Of a stretch of DNA of 64,000 nt, positions 11,991-26,184 are shown piece by piece. The notes under the pieces were generated by a model, which made no database searches, was not told where the DNA came from, and worked only from the letters and a program-made list of their open reading frames with translations. The position numbers and the translations under genes were made by a program. Numbering within the stretch: position 1 is the stretch's first letter; each line of letters opens with the position of its first letter. The DNA lies in the NCBI GenBank assembly GCA_007570785.1, contig ML662465.1, forward strand, positions 4,909,902-4,973,901, given 5' to 3'. Source of the DNA: Antilocapra americana. Its lineage: Eukaryota > Chordata > Mammalia > Artiodactyla > Antilocapridae.

Positions 11991-12516
11991 GTTCTACGAT
12001 TTCTGAAGCGTAACACCCCCCAACTTGGAGGCTCGGGGAGGTGACCCCACGGGAAACAAAGTCAGAATGCACCGGAGTAGTTGGAGTTTTTTAAGTCAAA
12101 GAAGCTAGAGACGTGCAGGTGAGGCTGAGGGCCTGAGGGTCAGGTCAGCGTGGGCTGCCTCCTGGAGAAGGCAGAAGAGAAGAGGGAGAAGGGAGGCAGA
12201 AGAGAGAGGAGGTGTCGCAGTGATGCTAGTGATGAGGGATGCAAGATGGTGACAAGTGGAAACATCATGAGGGTCACAGAACAGGCCAGCTCACAGGGTG
12301 GATGCTCCCCAAGATTCTCACTGCTGAGGACAGAAGCTGGAACACCCACTCTGCCCCAGCTGAGGACCACCCCAGTCTAAAACTCAAAGCCACAAATACC
12401 CATCACTGGCATCAGCCACTCAGTTTTCACTCCAATCATCGGAGGAGACACTATTAAATTAGTTGTTTCTATTTAGAGACTTTTCTGGTTTCGTTTCCTC
12501 TTTTTTCAAAACTTTA

Positions 12517-12710
12517 GGGGCTTCCCAGGTGGCTCAGTGGTAAAGAATCCAGACGTGGGTTTGATCCTTGGGTTGGGAATTTCCCCTGGAGAAGGAAATG
12601 GCAACCCACTCCAGTACTCTTGGCTGGGAAATTCCAAGGACAGAGGAGCCTGGTGGGCTACAGTCCAGAGGGTCGCAAATAGCCAAACACGTGAGCAAGC
12701 ATGCAAGCAG
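12517..12710 (+). repeat. Bov-tA SINE with shortened tRNA part
   Basis: Starts ggggcttcccaggtggctca. About 20 bases are missing between agaatcc and agacgtgggtttgatcc. The BovA body follows. Confidence 0.9.
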
Positions 12711-12804
12711 ACATATTAAGAGAAGATATCCAGCCCCTCCCAGCCCCAGCCTCTCTCCATCCCCACCTCCCCAATCCTTCTGCAATCCTAGTGTTTACAG
12801 CCTG

Positions 12805-13640
12805 CTTTGTACCCTTCCATACTTTTCTTCCCACCTTTATAAAAACATCCAAACATAACTCCACACATGGGAAGTGTTTGTTATTTCTTGGAAATGAGAT
12901 CATACAAAATATATTTTTATGCAACCTAGCCCTCTCACTTAATAATACATCAAAGATGTTTCTCCAGGTCAGGAAATGGCAAATGTTTTCGGAAGGCACC
13001 AGAAAAAAAAAATCCTTTCAGCTTTGCAGGCAATACAGGCCCAGTCACAACCACTCAGTGAACTGACCGCTGTGCTACCGAAGCAGCCAGGGTCAATATG
13101 CAAACAACGAGTGTGGCCGTATGCCAATAAAACTTTATTTACAAACACAGGCAGTGGGCTGCCTGTTCCAGGTCATTAGCTATAGCTCTAATCCACTGGT
13201 GTTTTACATTGGCTTTAATTATTTAGAATTTTATTATTTAAATTCCTCAATTAATAAAAGTATACTATGAAGTATAATATACATATAGAAAAGTGTACAA
13301 ATCATAATGGTACAATGTGATGAATTTTCACAAAGTAAAATACATCTGTTTGCGTAGCAAGCTCCCATATTAAAAAACAAAATGACCTGCTTCATAGAAG
13401 CCCCACACACCAATTTTGATTCACTGTTTTCAACAACTGCATAATATCCTATAAAGTGGATATAAGCCTAATTAGGCTGATTCCAATTCTTTGCCACTGC
13501 AAAGAAATCATCAATAAACATGCTTATTCTGGACATTATTTCCTTTTACACTAGTGTTTTATTTCGATAGGATAGATTCCCAAAAGAGAAATTTGAGTCA
13601 AGAGTGTGCGTATATTCACATATTTTAATAGATACTGTAG
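12805..13640 (-). mobile_element. Ancient L1 3' region, antisense, split by a hAT element
   Basis: Both outer parts read as antisense L1 3' sequence: gaaatgagatcatacaaaat on the left, and gtgatgaattttcacaaagt with caactgcataatatcctat on the right. The hAT copy at 12966-13199 lies between them. Confidence 0.65.
12966..13199 (-). repeat. Non-autonomous hAT-Charlie-type element, antisense
   Basis: It carries ccaataaaactttatttaca followed by acacaggcagtgggct, the reverse complement of the 7174-7340 family. The right terminus is diverged, so the end is approximate. Confidence 0.65.
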
Positions 13641-14093
13641 GACCACTTCCCTCAAAGGCAGTAAAGAGGCACAGCGCTGAAGGTCCTGGCAGCAACCTGG
13701 GCCATGCCATTCAGCAGGCATGGAACAGTGACCCAGTAGGTGCCCAGGTTTGGGGGCCTCAGACAGTGGTCTGGGCTTGGCTATTCTCACGAGGCTTCAA
13801 CATTCAGGGAACAAGAGAAAGAACACTTCGGCTCCCTCCACCTCCTCAAGCCAACTGCATCTCCTTCAGTGTCCAGACACCAACTCCCACCTCACGAGTC
13901 AAAAGGCTTCCCATGACGGGTGGGCAGGGAACCCTGGCCTCTGGGGTGGGCAGACAACTCTCTATAAACTCGTTTAGAAAGATGGCTCCACAGATACAGG
14001 ATTTAACTCAACTTCATTACAAAAACACTAAAGAGAAGCAAAGTAATGTGGGTGTCATGATAGGTTTGTTTGAAGGGGATTTGCTCTCTAACG

Positions 14094-14338
14094 CGGAGAA
14101 GGCGATGGCACCCCACTCCAGTAATCCCATGGACGGAGGGGCCTGGTGGGCTGCAGTCCGTGGGGTCGCTAAGAGTCAGACACGACTGAGCAACTTCACT
14201 TTTCACTTTCATGCACTGGAGAAGGAAATGGCAACCCAGTCCAATGTTCTTCCCTGGAGGATCCCAGGGACGACGGAGCCTGGTGGGCTGCCGTCTACGG
14301 GGTCGCACAGAGTCGGACACGACTGAAGCGACTTAGAG
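14094..14338 (+). repeat. BovA2 dimeric SINE
   Basis: Two BovA monomers lie head to tail. The first has caccccactccagtaatccc and cagacacgactgagcaact; a ttcacttttcactttcatgc linker follows; the second has ggaaatggcaacccagtcc and gactgaagcgacttag. Confidence 0.92.
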
Positions 14339-14604
14339 TACACAGTGAAGTATTTGAACAAACCTATTTTCCTGCATTACAACTGATCCCCTCCCCCCAA
14401 AAAAAGTTAACAACCATTAAGTGTGATGTAATCTTAAAGATCTGAAGCCCTAATTATTGAAACTTGGAGGGGTGTGTGGGGGTAGGGGGCCATGCACGTC
14501 TGTACAAAAAGGGATTTCTCTGAGAATGGTGTTCACGGCTTTAACCAGATCTTCAAAGGCAGCTATGACATTTAAAAAAAAAAAAGAGGATTAACATGAT
14601 AAGG

Positions 14605-15135
14605 GTTCAGTTAGTTCAGTCTCTCAGTTGTGTCCAACTCTTTGCAACCCCATGGACTACAGCATGCCAGGCTTCCCTGTCCTTCACCAACTCCCAGAGC
14701 TTGCTCAAACTCATGTCCATTGTGTCGGTGATGCCATCCAACAAGTTCATCCTCGGTCGGCCCCTTCGCCTCCCACCTTCAATCTTTCCCAGCATCAGGG
14801 TCTTTTTCAATGAGTCAGTTCTTCGCATCAGGTGGCCAAAGTATTGGAGTCTCAGCTTCAGCATCAGTCCTTCCAATGAATATTCAGAACTGATTTCCTT
14901 TGGGATTGACTGGTTGGATCTCCTTGCAGTCCAAGGGACTCTCGAGAGTCTTCTCCAACACCACAGTTCAAAAGCATCAATTCTTTGGAGCTCAGCTTTC
15001 TTCATAGTCCAACTCTCACATCCATAAATGACTACTGAAAAAACCATAGCTTTGACTAGATGGAATTTTGCTGGTAAAGTAATGCCTCTGTTTTTTAACA
15101 TGCTGTCTAGGTTGGTCATAGCTTTTCTATAGGGG
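14605..15135 (-). mobile_element. BovB (RTE LINE) 3' fragment, antisense to plus
   Basis: On the minus strand an open frame of about 160 codons (15119-14616) reads the BovB C-terminal region, with features such as [19 protein letters not shown] and [15 protein letters not shown]. The catalytic RT core is absent because of 5' truncation. It runs sense to PRKCB. Confidence 0.94.
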
Positions 15136-16224
15136 TTAGGGCTATTCGCATGTCAAAACTCAGCCACTGGTATGCCTAAGGTAACAGCATTTCATTGTAT
15201 ATAAATTTTACCTCACAGATTTAAAGAAATTGCAAATTCGTTTTGCATTCTTGTGGATGATGTGCAGGCTGAAAGGTTTAGGGGAAACTGAACTGATGTC
15301 TTCAATTCACTTTGAAATGTGTCAAAAATTAGACAAAGTGATGGACGGAGAGCTAGATGGATAGATAGATGATTAAGCAATGTTAATGGCAGGATCTAGG
15401 TGATGGATAAATGCCTGCTGTAAAATTCTGTCAACTTGGCTGTGTGTCAGACATTTTTCATAACAAAATGTTGGAGAAAAATACTAACCTATAATGTATA
15501 AAGGAGTGGGAAACCCACAAAAACTTGGTCCTATCCCCACTCCAGGATGTGTGACCTTGAGATATTACTTTCTTTTTCTGAGTTCAGTGACACAGCTGTT
15601 TAGTGGGAGTTGAAGCTGGGTAACTGCTGCTGTGACACCATCCATTATGGACAAAGATGGTGTTGGTCTGCAAATCTGGGCATCTCGGAAAAGAGATTCT
15701 TTGAGAAGGAATGGCTTTGGAAGCAAAGACTGCCCTCTAGTGGGCCCTAGCAGCCTAGCTTGTGGTCATTTTATCTCCTTGTAATTGCTGGGTGCTATTT
15801 TGAGATATTAGTCCACCTGAATTTTTCTTCTTTACATTTCCTTTTTCCTCCCTCCTTCCCTTTCCCCTTAAATCAGAGAACCAGCTCGGGGAAGGATGTG
15901 ACAGGGCAAAAGGCAGAAATAGCCGTCAGGTGTTTCTGGCTGTGTTTTCCAAACTCCCAAAGCTCAAAGGTTTCAAAGAATAAATGGACAGAGAGTGTCT
16001 GAAAAACACTCAAAGGGCAGGTAATGTAACCTGACAAGAAGGAAATTCTCCATGGCAAACAAAAGGAAGAAAGGTGAAAAAAAATTCCAAGAGTCTCTTG
16101 CAACTGGCAAGACCCCAGGTTGTGATGTTTGTCCAGGAAAAGAGATTTGTTTCCCCCCATATTGGGTCTCAAGTGTCTAGAACATGCCTGACAAGCCATG
16201 GAAACTCAAGACATATTTTCAAAG

Positions 16225-16415
16225 GATTTTTTGGGTTTTTTTGATGTGGGCCACTTATAAAGTCTTTATTGAATTTGCTATAATATTGTTTCTGTTTTAT
16301 GATTTGGTTTTTTGGCCAAGGGGCATGTAGGAACTTAGGTCCCTGACTAGAAGTAGACTTGGTGCCCCCTGCATTGGAAGGAAAAGTCTTAAGCACTGGA
16401 CTACCAGGGAAGTCC
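16225..16415 (-). repeat. CHR-type SINE, antisense
   Basis: Reads taaagtctttattgaatttg, then ttttttggccaaggggcatg, then ggactaccagggaagtccc. This is the reverse complement of the CHR subtype that ends in a taaagacttt motif. Confidence 0.85.
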
Positions 16416-16617
16416 CTCTCCATACACACCGTTAATGAGTAAGTGAATGACTGGGTGAATGAGTGCGCAGATTCTAGAGGAACTTATAACCAGAGGGTAG
16501 GGAAGGGAACCCATGCTCAGCTGCTAACAGCCTCCCCCACCCCCTGCCATTTCCAGCCTCCAGACTTCTGTGCACCACATCCCTCTGCCTGGAACTCAGC
16601 ATCCCAGTGGGACCGAG

Positions 16618-16835
16618 GGCCATGGAGCCGGGCTGCCTGGGCTCAGATCTGAGACTTACCACTTACTGTGTGGTTCTGGGGAAACTTACTTAACTCACTC
16701 CGTGGTTCAGTTTTCTCACTGGTAAAATGGGGACAATAATAAAACCTATGACAGAGGACTGCTCTGGAGATTAATGAGCTGATGTCTGTAGAGCTCCCGG
16801 CATGTAATAAGGACTCAACAAACTGAGCTGATATC
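16618..16835 (+). repeat. MIR SINE
   Basis: Sense MIR: ctgggctcagatctgagact, then tcagttttctcactggtaaa, atggggacaataataaaacc and the gcatgtaataaggactcaac end. Confidence 0.8.
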
Positions 16836-17340
16836 ATTTTTCTTCTCTTCCTTGACACAAAGCTACTCTACCCAAATAACCCTCCTTATACATCTTATAG
16901 AGTCAACTCAGCCACGGCTTCCTTCAAGAAGCTTCAGGTGCCCATCTGGGTGCTCCCAGGGTACAATCACATTATTTGCCACATTGCAATATAATTATCC
17001 GTATCTGTCTCTCCCACTAAGCTGTGAGCCCCCACGGGCAGAGATGAGCTCTTACTTTTCAGTGGATACAATCTGGTAGTCAGGCCCTTCCCACATGAAC
17101 ATCTATGCTTATTGAGCTCATCCCTCCCTCCCACCTGTAACATGCCACCTTTCTCACACTGTAAACACCCAGTCACTCCCAACTACCCCAACCTCCCATC
17201 TCACCCCTCAGGTACAGCATCCCCAGGACTGCCCTCTGCTCTTCTAGTCTTGTTCTGCCATATTGGTTTTACACCACTGACCATCAGCCAAATCCAGTCT
17301 AAACTAGAGAGCAAGGATGCTAATTGATACAAACCATAGA

Positions 17341-17565
17341 AGCTTCCCTGATGGCTCAGAGAGTACAGAATCTGCCTGCAATGTGGAAGACCTGGGTTCA
17401 GTCTCTGGGTTGGGAAGATCCCCTGGAGGAGAGCATGGCAACACACTCCAGTATTCTTGCCTGAGAAATCCTGTGGACAGAGGAGCCTGGTGGGTACAGT
17501 TCCAGGGGTTGCCAGAGGTAGACAGGATTGTGCAACTAACACTAACACACTAACACTTTCACACA
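17341..17565 (+). repeat. Bov-tA SINE
   Basis: Starts agcttccctgatggctcaga, carries gggttcagtctctgggttgg, then the BovA body, and ends in an actaacact-type repeat. Confidence 0.9.
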
Positions 17566-17751
17566 GAAGGCAGGCAGTTCTTTACATAAAAAGAGGGGCT
17601 TTGCATAACAAGAGGAGCTTCTGTGAGCTTCCAGCATCAGTTTCCTTTCTCTTAAGAATGCTTTTAAAATCTCTCTTGGAATCTAGGCTGTAGATGAATT
17701 CCAACCTCACCCATTTCTAGTAACCTGTCAAGAATTTACATCTCTCAGATG

Positions 17752-17888
17752 CTTTTCTTTTTTATTTTTTTTCAATTTTTTAAAATACTTTTTTTGGCTG
17801 CACTGCACAGCAAGTGGTATCTTAAGTTCCCACGCTGGGGATCGAACCTATGCCCCTTGCAGTGGGAGCTCAGACTCTTAACCACTGT
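17752..17888 (-). repeat. CHR-type SINE, antisense
   Basis: A T-rich start is followed by ttttttggctgcactgcac, then ggggatcgaacctatgcccc and cagactcttaaccac. The left end is blurred by the T tract. Confidence 0.8.
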
Positions 17889-18124
17889 TCTTCTTTTCAT
17901 ATGCGCATGTCAGAACTTGGGAAGGATTTAAACACAAAATATTGGGAGTTCCTAAGTCGTTTTGGGAGATGGTTTGGTCTAAGGAGGTTTTGTACAGCAG
18001 AGCACAACGGTAAGACCACTGAATGGGTGTTCCAAAGAGAAACATCCAAAAACCTGTTCCATAAATATGGTTAAGGATTTGCAGATGGCTGCAATGTAGA
18101 CAGAAATGTAAATAATGGGACACT

Positions 18125-19044
18125 CAGTTCAGTTCAGTCTCTCAGTCATGAGAGACTCTTTGCAACCCCATGGACTGCAGAACGTCAGGCCTCCCTGTCC
18201 ATCACCAACTCCCGGAGTTTATCCAAACTCATGTCCATTGCATTGGTGATGCCATCCAATCATCTCATCCTCTGTCGATCCCTTCTCCTCCTGCCTTCAA
18301 TCTTTACCAGCATCAGGGTCTTTTCCAATGAGTCAGCTCTTTGCATCAGGTGGCCAAAGTACTGGAGTTTCAGCTTCAACATCAGTCCTTTTGGTGAAAA
18401 CCCAGGACTGATCTCCTTTAGGATGGACTGGTTAGATCTTCTTGCAGTCCAAGGAATTCTCAAGAGTCTTCTCCAACACCACAGTTCAAAAGCATCAAGT
18501 CTTTGGCTCTCAGCATTCTTTACAGTCTAACTCTCACTTCCACGACCACTGGGAAAACCATTACTAGCCTTTGCTGGCAAAGTAATGTCTCTCCTTTTTA
18601 ATATCCTGTCTAGGTTGGTCATAACTTTCCTTCCAAGGAGTAAGTGTCTTTTAATTTCATGGCTGCAGTCATTATCTGCAGTGATTTTGGAGCCCAGAAA
18701 AATAAAGTCAGCCGCTGTTTCCACTGTTTCCCTATCTATGTGCCATGAAGTAATGGGACCAGATGCCATGATCTTAGTTTTCTGAATGTTGAGCTTTAAG
18801 CTAACTTTTTCACTCTCTTCTTTCATTTTCATCAAGAGGCTTTTTAGTTCCTCTTCACCTTCTGCCATAAGAGTGGTGTCATCTGCATATCTGAGGTTAT
18901 TGATACTTCTCCTAGCAATCTTGATTCCAGCTTGTGCTTCCTGCAGCCCAGTGTTTCTCATGATGTACTCTGCATATAAGTTCAATAAGCAGAGTGACAA
19001 TATACAGCCTTGACGTACTCCTTTTCTATTTGGGACCAGTCTGT
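18125..19044 (-). mobile_element. BovB (RTE LINE), 5'-truncated 920-bp insertion with reverse-transcriptase core
   Basis: Minus-strand reading gives the RT catalytic box YADD (18889-18878), then features such as KLNIQKTKIMASG, and in another frame the C-terminal YFGHL region. Stops and frame changes between the parts show it is dead. An exact 9-bp target duplication, tgggacact, at 18116-18124 and 19045-19053 fixes both ends. The 3' end carries the BovB-typical ttcag repeats. It is the longest BovB copy here and the only one that keeps the RT active-site motif. Confidence 0.95.
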
Positions 19045-19559
19045 TGGGACACTAGTTGGTGTGTTAATGGGGAGATACTCAACTGAATGGGGGGGGGTTA
19101 TACATAAGGACATGGGCTTCGTAACCTCCAGGAGCATTTTACAACTGGTCGTGGCTCGTGGCTTCTGACTGTTCTGCCTCCTGCCATGACACCACAGGGA
19201 TCCATGATGTCCGTATGATTTCCCATGATTCTACAAGACCCACTGTTTTGTGTTTTTTCCCTATTATCCAGGAATAAGGGTAGTCATTGCTCCAAAAGGT
19301 GGGTCCCAGTCCCAGTAATATGTGCTATTAACCTTGGACCTGGTCCTTAGGACTCTGTGTGGTCTCTTTCCTTTAAGGATGATGATGTACAAATTATGAA
19401 AAACCAACCAAAAAGAAAAAAAAAGAAAGAATAATGGCACTGATTGGATCATCTACATTTCAGCTCCTCACTTTATAAAGCACTAACTGGCAATCATCTG
19501 TGATGTCTGGGTATCCTCAGATACCCAAGATCTTCCAGTGCTGTCCCCTTCATACATAA

Positions 19560-19890
19560 ACCCACTGATGCCATAAATATTTAATGATGCCCCTCATACT
19601 AGGTGCTGGGACAGAGTGGTGTCGAAGCCAACACAGCCATGTCCTCATGAGCTTAAATGCCAGTGGGAGATGCAGATACTAATCAACGCAACATAAAACC
19701 ACAACTGACATAAGTTCAAGTTCAGGATACAGAGAATGTCTACAATAAGTGGAGATCCATGGAAGTGTCCTTGTCTGTGAGACTGAGCTGAGACCTACAG
19801 GAAGGGGAAGAGCGACCTGCTGGAAGAAGACAAAAGGGCAAACACTCCAGACTGAGGGAACAGAGTGTGCAGATGTCCTATGGTGGGTGG
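19560..19890 (+). repeat. L2-like ancient repeat
   Basis: It contains ataaatatttaatgatgccc, ctaggtgctgggacagagtg and tcctcatgagcttaaatgcc, the old L2-type 3' pattern. It then continues into poorly conserved text. The extent is uncertain. Confidence 0.4.
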
Positions 19891-19972
19891 TGGCCTGGTG
19901 AGGATGAAGGGTTAAAAGACAGGATGGATAATGAGATCACCACAGTACATTTCGTCTGCCCTAAGAGCAATG

Positions 19973-20184
19973 GGGGGGCTTCCCTGATGGCTCAGACGGT
20001 AAAGAATCCACCTGGAATGCAGAAGATCCAGGTTCGATCCCTGGGTCAGGAAGATCCTCTGGAGGAGGGCATGGCAACCCACTTCAGTATTCTTGCTTGG
20101 AGAATCCCATGGACAGAGGAGCCTGGTGGGCTACAGTCCATGGGGTCGCAAAGAGTTGGACATGACTGAGCGACTAACACACAC
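19973..20184 (+). repeat. Bov-tA SINE
   Basis: Full tRNA part (gcttccctgatggctcagac, ccaggttcgatccctgggtc) plus BovA body. It is flanked by a 10-bp duplication with one mismatch: aagagcaatg at 19963-19972 and aagggcaatg at 20185-20194. Confidence 0.92.
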
Positions 20185-21419
20185 AAGGGCAATGAAACAC
20201 CACTGATGAGCTTTTCAAAGAAAGAGAACTGATCGGACTTCCATCCTGAGCTTTGCCCTGCAAGATCCTTGACGGCAGATATGAAGCCTGGATTTCAGGA
20301 GGCAAAGGAGATGAGGGAACCCTCAGACCTTTCAGAAGCATGTGTAGCCTTGTGTCTCTGGAGACGGTGGGATTTCCAAGAGCATGTGACCTTCATAGCA
20401 AATGACTGCTGAGTGGCGAGTTCCACCACTGGACATGCCTCTATCGTGCGGATGAAGCGGGGCGACTCAACACCACAGACCACATCTGGCCTCGAACTCC
20501 CTCTGATCCATCTGCCTGAGATCAAGGAGTAGGGCCTGGAGTCCCAGAAATGACAGCAGAAGGATGCTGGGGAGATCAGAGGGATACCCAGGTGACCCGG
20601 GCCCCCTCCCAGGTCCCCTCCACGATGGCCACCGCTCCCAGCTCCCAGCTGTCATTGAGTGTTGGCTGCTAGTGGCTCCCAGCTGCCCCGTGTCCAGAGA
20701 GCTGCCCTCAGCCACCCAGAAGCCACGGAGCCTGGGAGGTAACACCTCCCTCCTGCTTTTAATCCCGGGAGCCGGGAGCAAGGTCTCAGTCAGCCCAGGC
20801 TGTAATAAATACCACTGACTGGGCCACTTACATGGCAGATGCTTACCTCTCACAGCTCCAGAGGCAAGGAGTCTGACATCAAGGTGCAGGTCCTGGTGAC
20901 AGCCCCCTTCCTGGCTTGCAGGTGGCCACCTCCTTGCTGTGCACTCCTGTGGCCATAAAGCCACCAAGCCCCTCATAAGAGCCCACCTTCATCTAACCCT
21001 AATTGTCTCCCAAAGACTCCAACTTCAAACACCATTTCACTGGCTTAGGGCTTCCACACGTGAATTTTAGAGGGACACAATTCAGCCCACAAAATGGCCC
21101 TGACAGAACAGCCCTCCAGCCTCTAGGAGGGGCTGACCCTGCACTGTCACGCCTGTTCAGAACGCCACGGGGTCTGCCTGAAGCTGGTCTTCAGCGGAGA
21201 TCACATGCTCATTCAGCATTTCCTTGCTCCATCCTCACTTCTCACTTCATAAGCTGCTCCAATAAATCACTTGAACAAAAATCTCCAACTCAGGTCTATA
21301 TTTAGAGAAGTGCAATCAAAGCATCGGATTCGTCTACCATTCTGGCTGTCTCAGGCCAGGTTTGGACTGTGCCTGGCATGGTGAGCTAGCGGTAGCAGGG
21401 CACAGTGTCCTGCAGGCAG

Positions 21420-21560
21420 GAGGCTGGGTGCTCATCCCTGCTCTGCATGTGACATCAGACCAGTCGTCCAGCCTCACCGAGTCTTAGTTTCCTTATCTGT
21501 ATGCTGGCAACACCACTGCCTCCGTCGGATGAGCCCATATCAAAGCACTTGGAACATATA
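21420..21560 (+). repeat. MIR SINE, diverged
   Basis: Reads gtgacatcagaccagtcgtc, then gagtcttagtttccttatct and gtatgctggcaacaccactg, with an end near caaagcacttgg. Confidence 0.6.
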
Positions 21561-21567
21561 ATTACTT

Positions 21568-21800
21568 ATTTTTTTTTTATGGTGGAAACAATGGATGGAC
21601 CTTGAGGGTATTATGTGTTTTTTTTTTTTTATTATTGTTTTTGCCATACATTGTCATGATATCACCATGGGTTTACATATGCTTCCCCTCCGGAACCCCC
21701 TCCCTCCTCCCTCCCCCCCGGGAAATCTCGCTGCACCAGCCCCGAGCATCAATCCTGGGCTGGCGATTGATTAGACACATGACAATTATGCGGTTTTAAG
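21568..21800 (-). mobile_element. Ruminant L1 3' end, antisense
   Basis: T-rich tract, then ccatacattgtcatgatatc and accatgggtttacatatgct, then C-rich ccctccctcctccctcccc. This is the antisense 3' UTR of a cattle-type L1. Confidence 0.6.
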
Positions 21801-21964
21801 CCCTGGTTGGTGAAAGACGGGGCTGTCCATAGTAACATATGAGCCAGAGTAGTTCCTAGAAAATAACAATAGAGGGCAGCAGGGTCTCTCTTTTGCCCCA
21901 TCTGCCCAGGAAGTTTATAGACAGTGGGGGAATTCAGCTTTTCCTGAGGCTTCTACTCCTTGAG

Positions 21965-22170
21965 TGAGTGATAGTTACTTGGTCGTGTCTGATTCTGTAA
22001 CCCCATGGACTGTAGCCTGCCAGGCTCCTTTGTCCATGGAATTCTCCTGGTAAGAATACTGGATTGGGTAGCCATCTCCTTCTTCAGGGGATTGTCCCAA
22101 TCCAGGGATCAAACACCTGTCTCCTGCATTGCAGGCAGATTCTTTACCATCTGAGCCACCAGGAAAGCCT
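21965..22170 (-). repeat. Bov-tA SINE, antisense
   Basis: Reverse complement of the Bov-tA body: ggtcgtgtctgattctgtaa, agggatcaaacacctgtctc and ctgagccaccaggaaagcc. It faces the plus-strand copy at 22590-22803. Confidence 0.92.
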
Positions 22171-22589
22171 ACTACTAAAAGACATTTTACTCCTTGGAGA
22201 CCCTCAGGCATTCCACTTGGACAAAGTCAGCCGCTCACCTTCCTTTCAGAGGAAAAAGCAAATCAAATGAAATACACATTCCTTAAGAGCCCACTGGGAG
22301 TCAGGAACCTCACTTTAAAACAGTTTATATTTGACAGGGATATTTTTCAACTTTTATGTGGTATAGGCACAATTCTTCAGAGCAGCTGGACCCTTCTGGA
22401 GCCTGAGATCAACTTGCAAAATCAACCCCTTCCTTGATCAGTCTCCTAAGATACCAAGTCATAAAGCCTTGTTTAAACTAATTAGTGATGAAGTCTAAGA
22501 AGTTTAACACAAGCCTTGCGGAGAGAATCCCTTCAAAGTTTCAGTCCCATTCTGGCCCAGCTGGATTTATCACAGCTTTATGGCTAGGT

Positions 22590-22803
22590 TGGGCTTCTCC
22601 AGTGGCTCAGATGTAAAGAATCTGACTGCAATACAGGAGGCGCAAGAGACATGGGTTCGATCCCTAGGTCGAGAAGATCCCCTGGAGAAGGGGATGAAAC
22701 TCATTCCACTATGCCTGCCTGGGAAATCCCATGGACAGAGGAGCCTGGCTGGCAGCAGTCCATGGGGTTGCAAAGAGTCAGACACAACTGAAGCAACTTA
22801 GAA
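22590..22803 (+). repeat. Bov-tA SINE
   Basis: Starts tgggcttctccagtggctca, carries catgggttcgatccctaggt, and ends gacacaactgaagcaactta. It is the last SINE before the SINE-free zone around exons 5 and 4. Confidence 0.92.
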
Positions 22804-23569
22804 CACCCACATAGCACACATGGCTAAGCTACCCGGCCAGCCAGCTGCACTTCCATTCTCTTTGAGCTGTATGTGTCTGAGCCACGTATTTCCTGAATGC
22901 TCCATTAGGAGGGCCAGATACCACACTGCATCTCTTCAGCAGGCTCTATTATCCCTCTTTCTTATAGTGTAGCATGAAGTATTTTAGAATTGCAAAAAGT
23001 ATGGAGAATAACAGAACAGGACCAGAACGGTAACCATCAGGTTTAAGAAAGAAACACTACAAATACACAGAAAGCCCCAGGGATGAACACCGCATCGCTT
23101 CTCTTCCTGAGATGTAACACTCTCCCAACTGAGTGTTTATCAGCAAGCCTCTATTTTCCCACTGGAAAAGTTGGGGGAAGAATCAAGCATCCGTTCTCTG
23201 CTATGGTAATAAAGAAAACAGAACTGCATGCTCCAAAGATATGGAGTGGAAGAGTGAGGAGGGAGGGGAGGGAAAGGGAGTGGGGAACAATAAGGAAGTT
23301 GGAAACCTTTTTTCCCCCCATGGAAGAGATAAACCAATTGCATTGCCCGTCATTATGTTATACAAAAGTCTATAAATAATAGATCTGCAGGGTAGAAATA
23401 AATGAACAGTAATTAAGAAGGCAACAGAAATCATCTAAGTTTGAATTATTTTTCACCGTTATTAGGATGAACCATTTCAGAGTACAATGTCTGGCTTCAG
23501 AGTAGGTTTAGTCCACCGGTCTGAGCCTGCCATAAAATTAAGGTGCTCGGAATCCTGTCTGCTCTAATG

Positions 23570-25361
<1,792 letters not shown>

Positions 25362-25473
25362 TGTCACATTTCATCCCCTGGTGGATAAGTCCGTAGAGCA
25401 GTGACCCGCAGTGGTCACAAAACGTGGGGCTGGAGTATGTGTGGATCTTGAACTTGTGTTTGCTCCGGGGGTC
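25362..25473 (-). CDS. PRKCB: PRKCB exon 4: first two thirds of the C1B zinc finger
   Basis: A 112-bp coding exon of protein kinase C beta. It encodes [16 protein letters not shown], then [20 protein letters not shown] and Asp, residues about 97-133, plus the first base of Thr134. It provides C1B zinc ligands His102, Cys115, Cys118 and Cys132. It also holds the Pro and Gly-rich loops that form the diacylglycerol/phorbol-ester groove. The splice acceptor is preceded by TTTCTCTGGCCCTCAG and the donor is GTAAGTACATG. It joins exon 3 in phase 0 (after GAC) and exon 5 in phase 1. Exon length and phase match the conventional PKC gene layout, and the reading frame is intact. Confidence 0.98.
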
Positions 25474-26184
25474 CTGAGGGCCAGAGAAACAATAAAAGAG
25501 GCTGGTGTCAGTGCAGCATGCCAAGGTTTCATACTGCACTCAGCATCACTGGAGAACTCACTGAGAACGGAACTTGGCCCCCAGCATCCATCACAGCTAC
25601 TGGGACCATCACAGGAGCTCTGTACCCAAACACCATGCTTGATAAACAGTCACTGAATGAACGAATGACTAAGATGGCTGATGGCACCCATTCTCACCCA
25701 GCACACACACTCACTGTGCCTGGAAGCACTCCCTCGGGCAACCCAACCTACTGACTCCTGCCAGGAGCAAGTACTGCAGACACAGCAAACAAAACGCCAG
25801 ACACATGAGGTAGAAGGGTCCCCTTGGCTACTTCTCTCTCCTTTATCTTCCGAGCAACTTCTGGATGATCTAAAACCCAAGGCATGAAACCTCCTCACTT
25901 GGAGGCCATTTGCTAGGACCTCATCATCTACAGGACAGAGATCAAAGTCCAGTGAACAGTCCGCAGATTGTGCAGGGACTACTAATTTTCCACCAAGTCT
26001 TTCCACCCAGTCTTCCTTTCAATAAGAGAACCCTTGAGTTGCAACAGAGCATGTGGCTATCCAACTATAGACCACATTTCCCAGTCTCCCTTGCAACTTG
26101 GAACGTCCACGTGATTGAGTTCTCACCAATGGGATGTGTGTGTTTCAGTCATTCCTTTAAAAGGAAGGTGTACATCCTCCCAGG

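Noticed and set aside
12964..13175. ccaggtca at 12964-12971 and 13168-13175 as an 8-bp hAT target duplication
   Set aside because: The right copy appears to fall inside the element's diverged end, and the left copy overlaps its terminus, so the match is probably chance.
13604..14326. 240-codon plus-strand open frame
   Set aside because: It runs from old L1 through unique intron into a BovA2 SINE. The last third is SINE-encoded peptide seen in many other copies, and no domain is recognisable.
14616..15119. Longest open reading frame in the window (minus strand, about 167 codons)
   Set aside because: It is the C-terminal end of the BovB retrotransposon ORF, 5' truncated, not a host gene.
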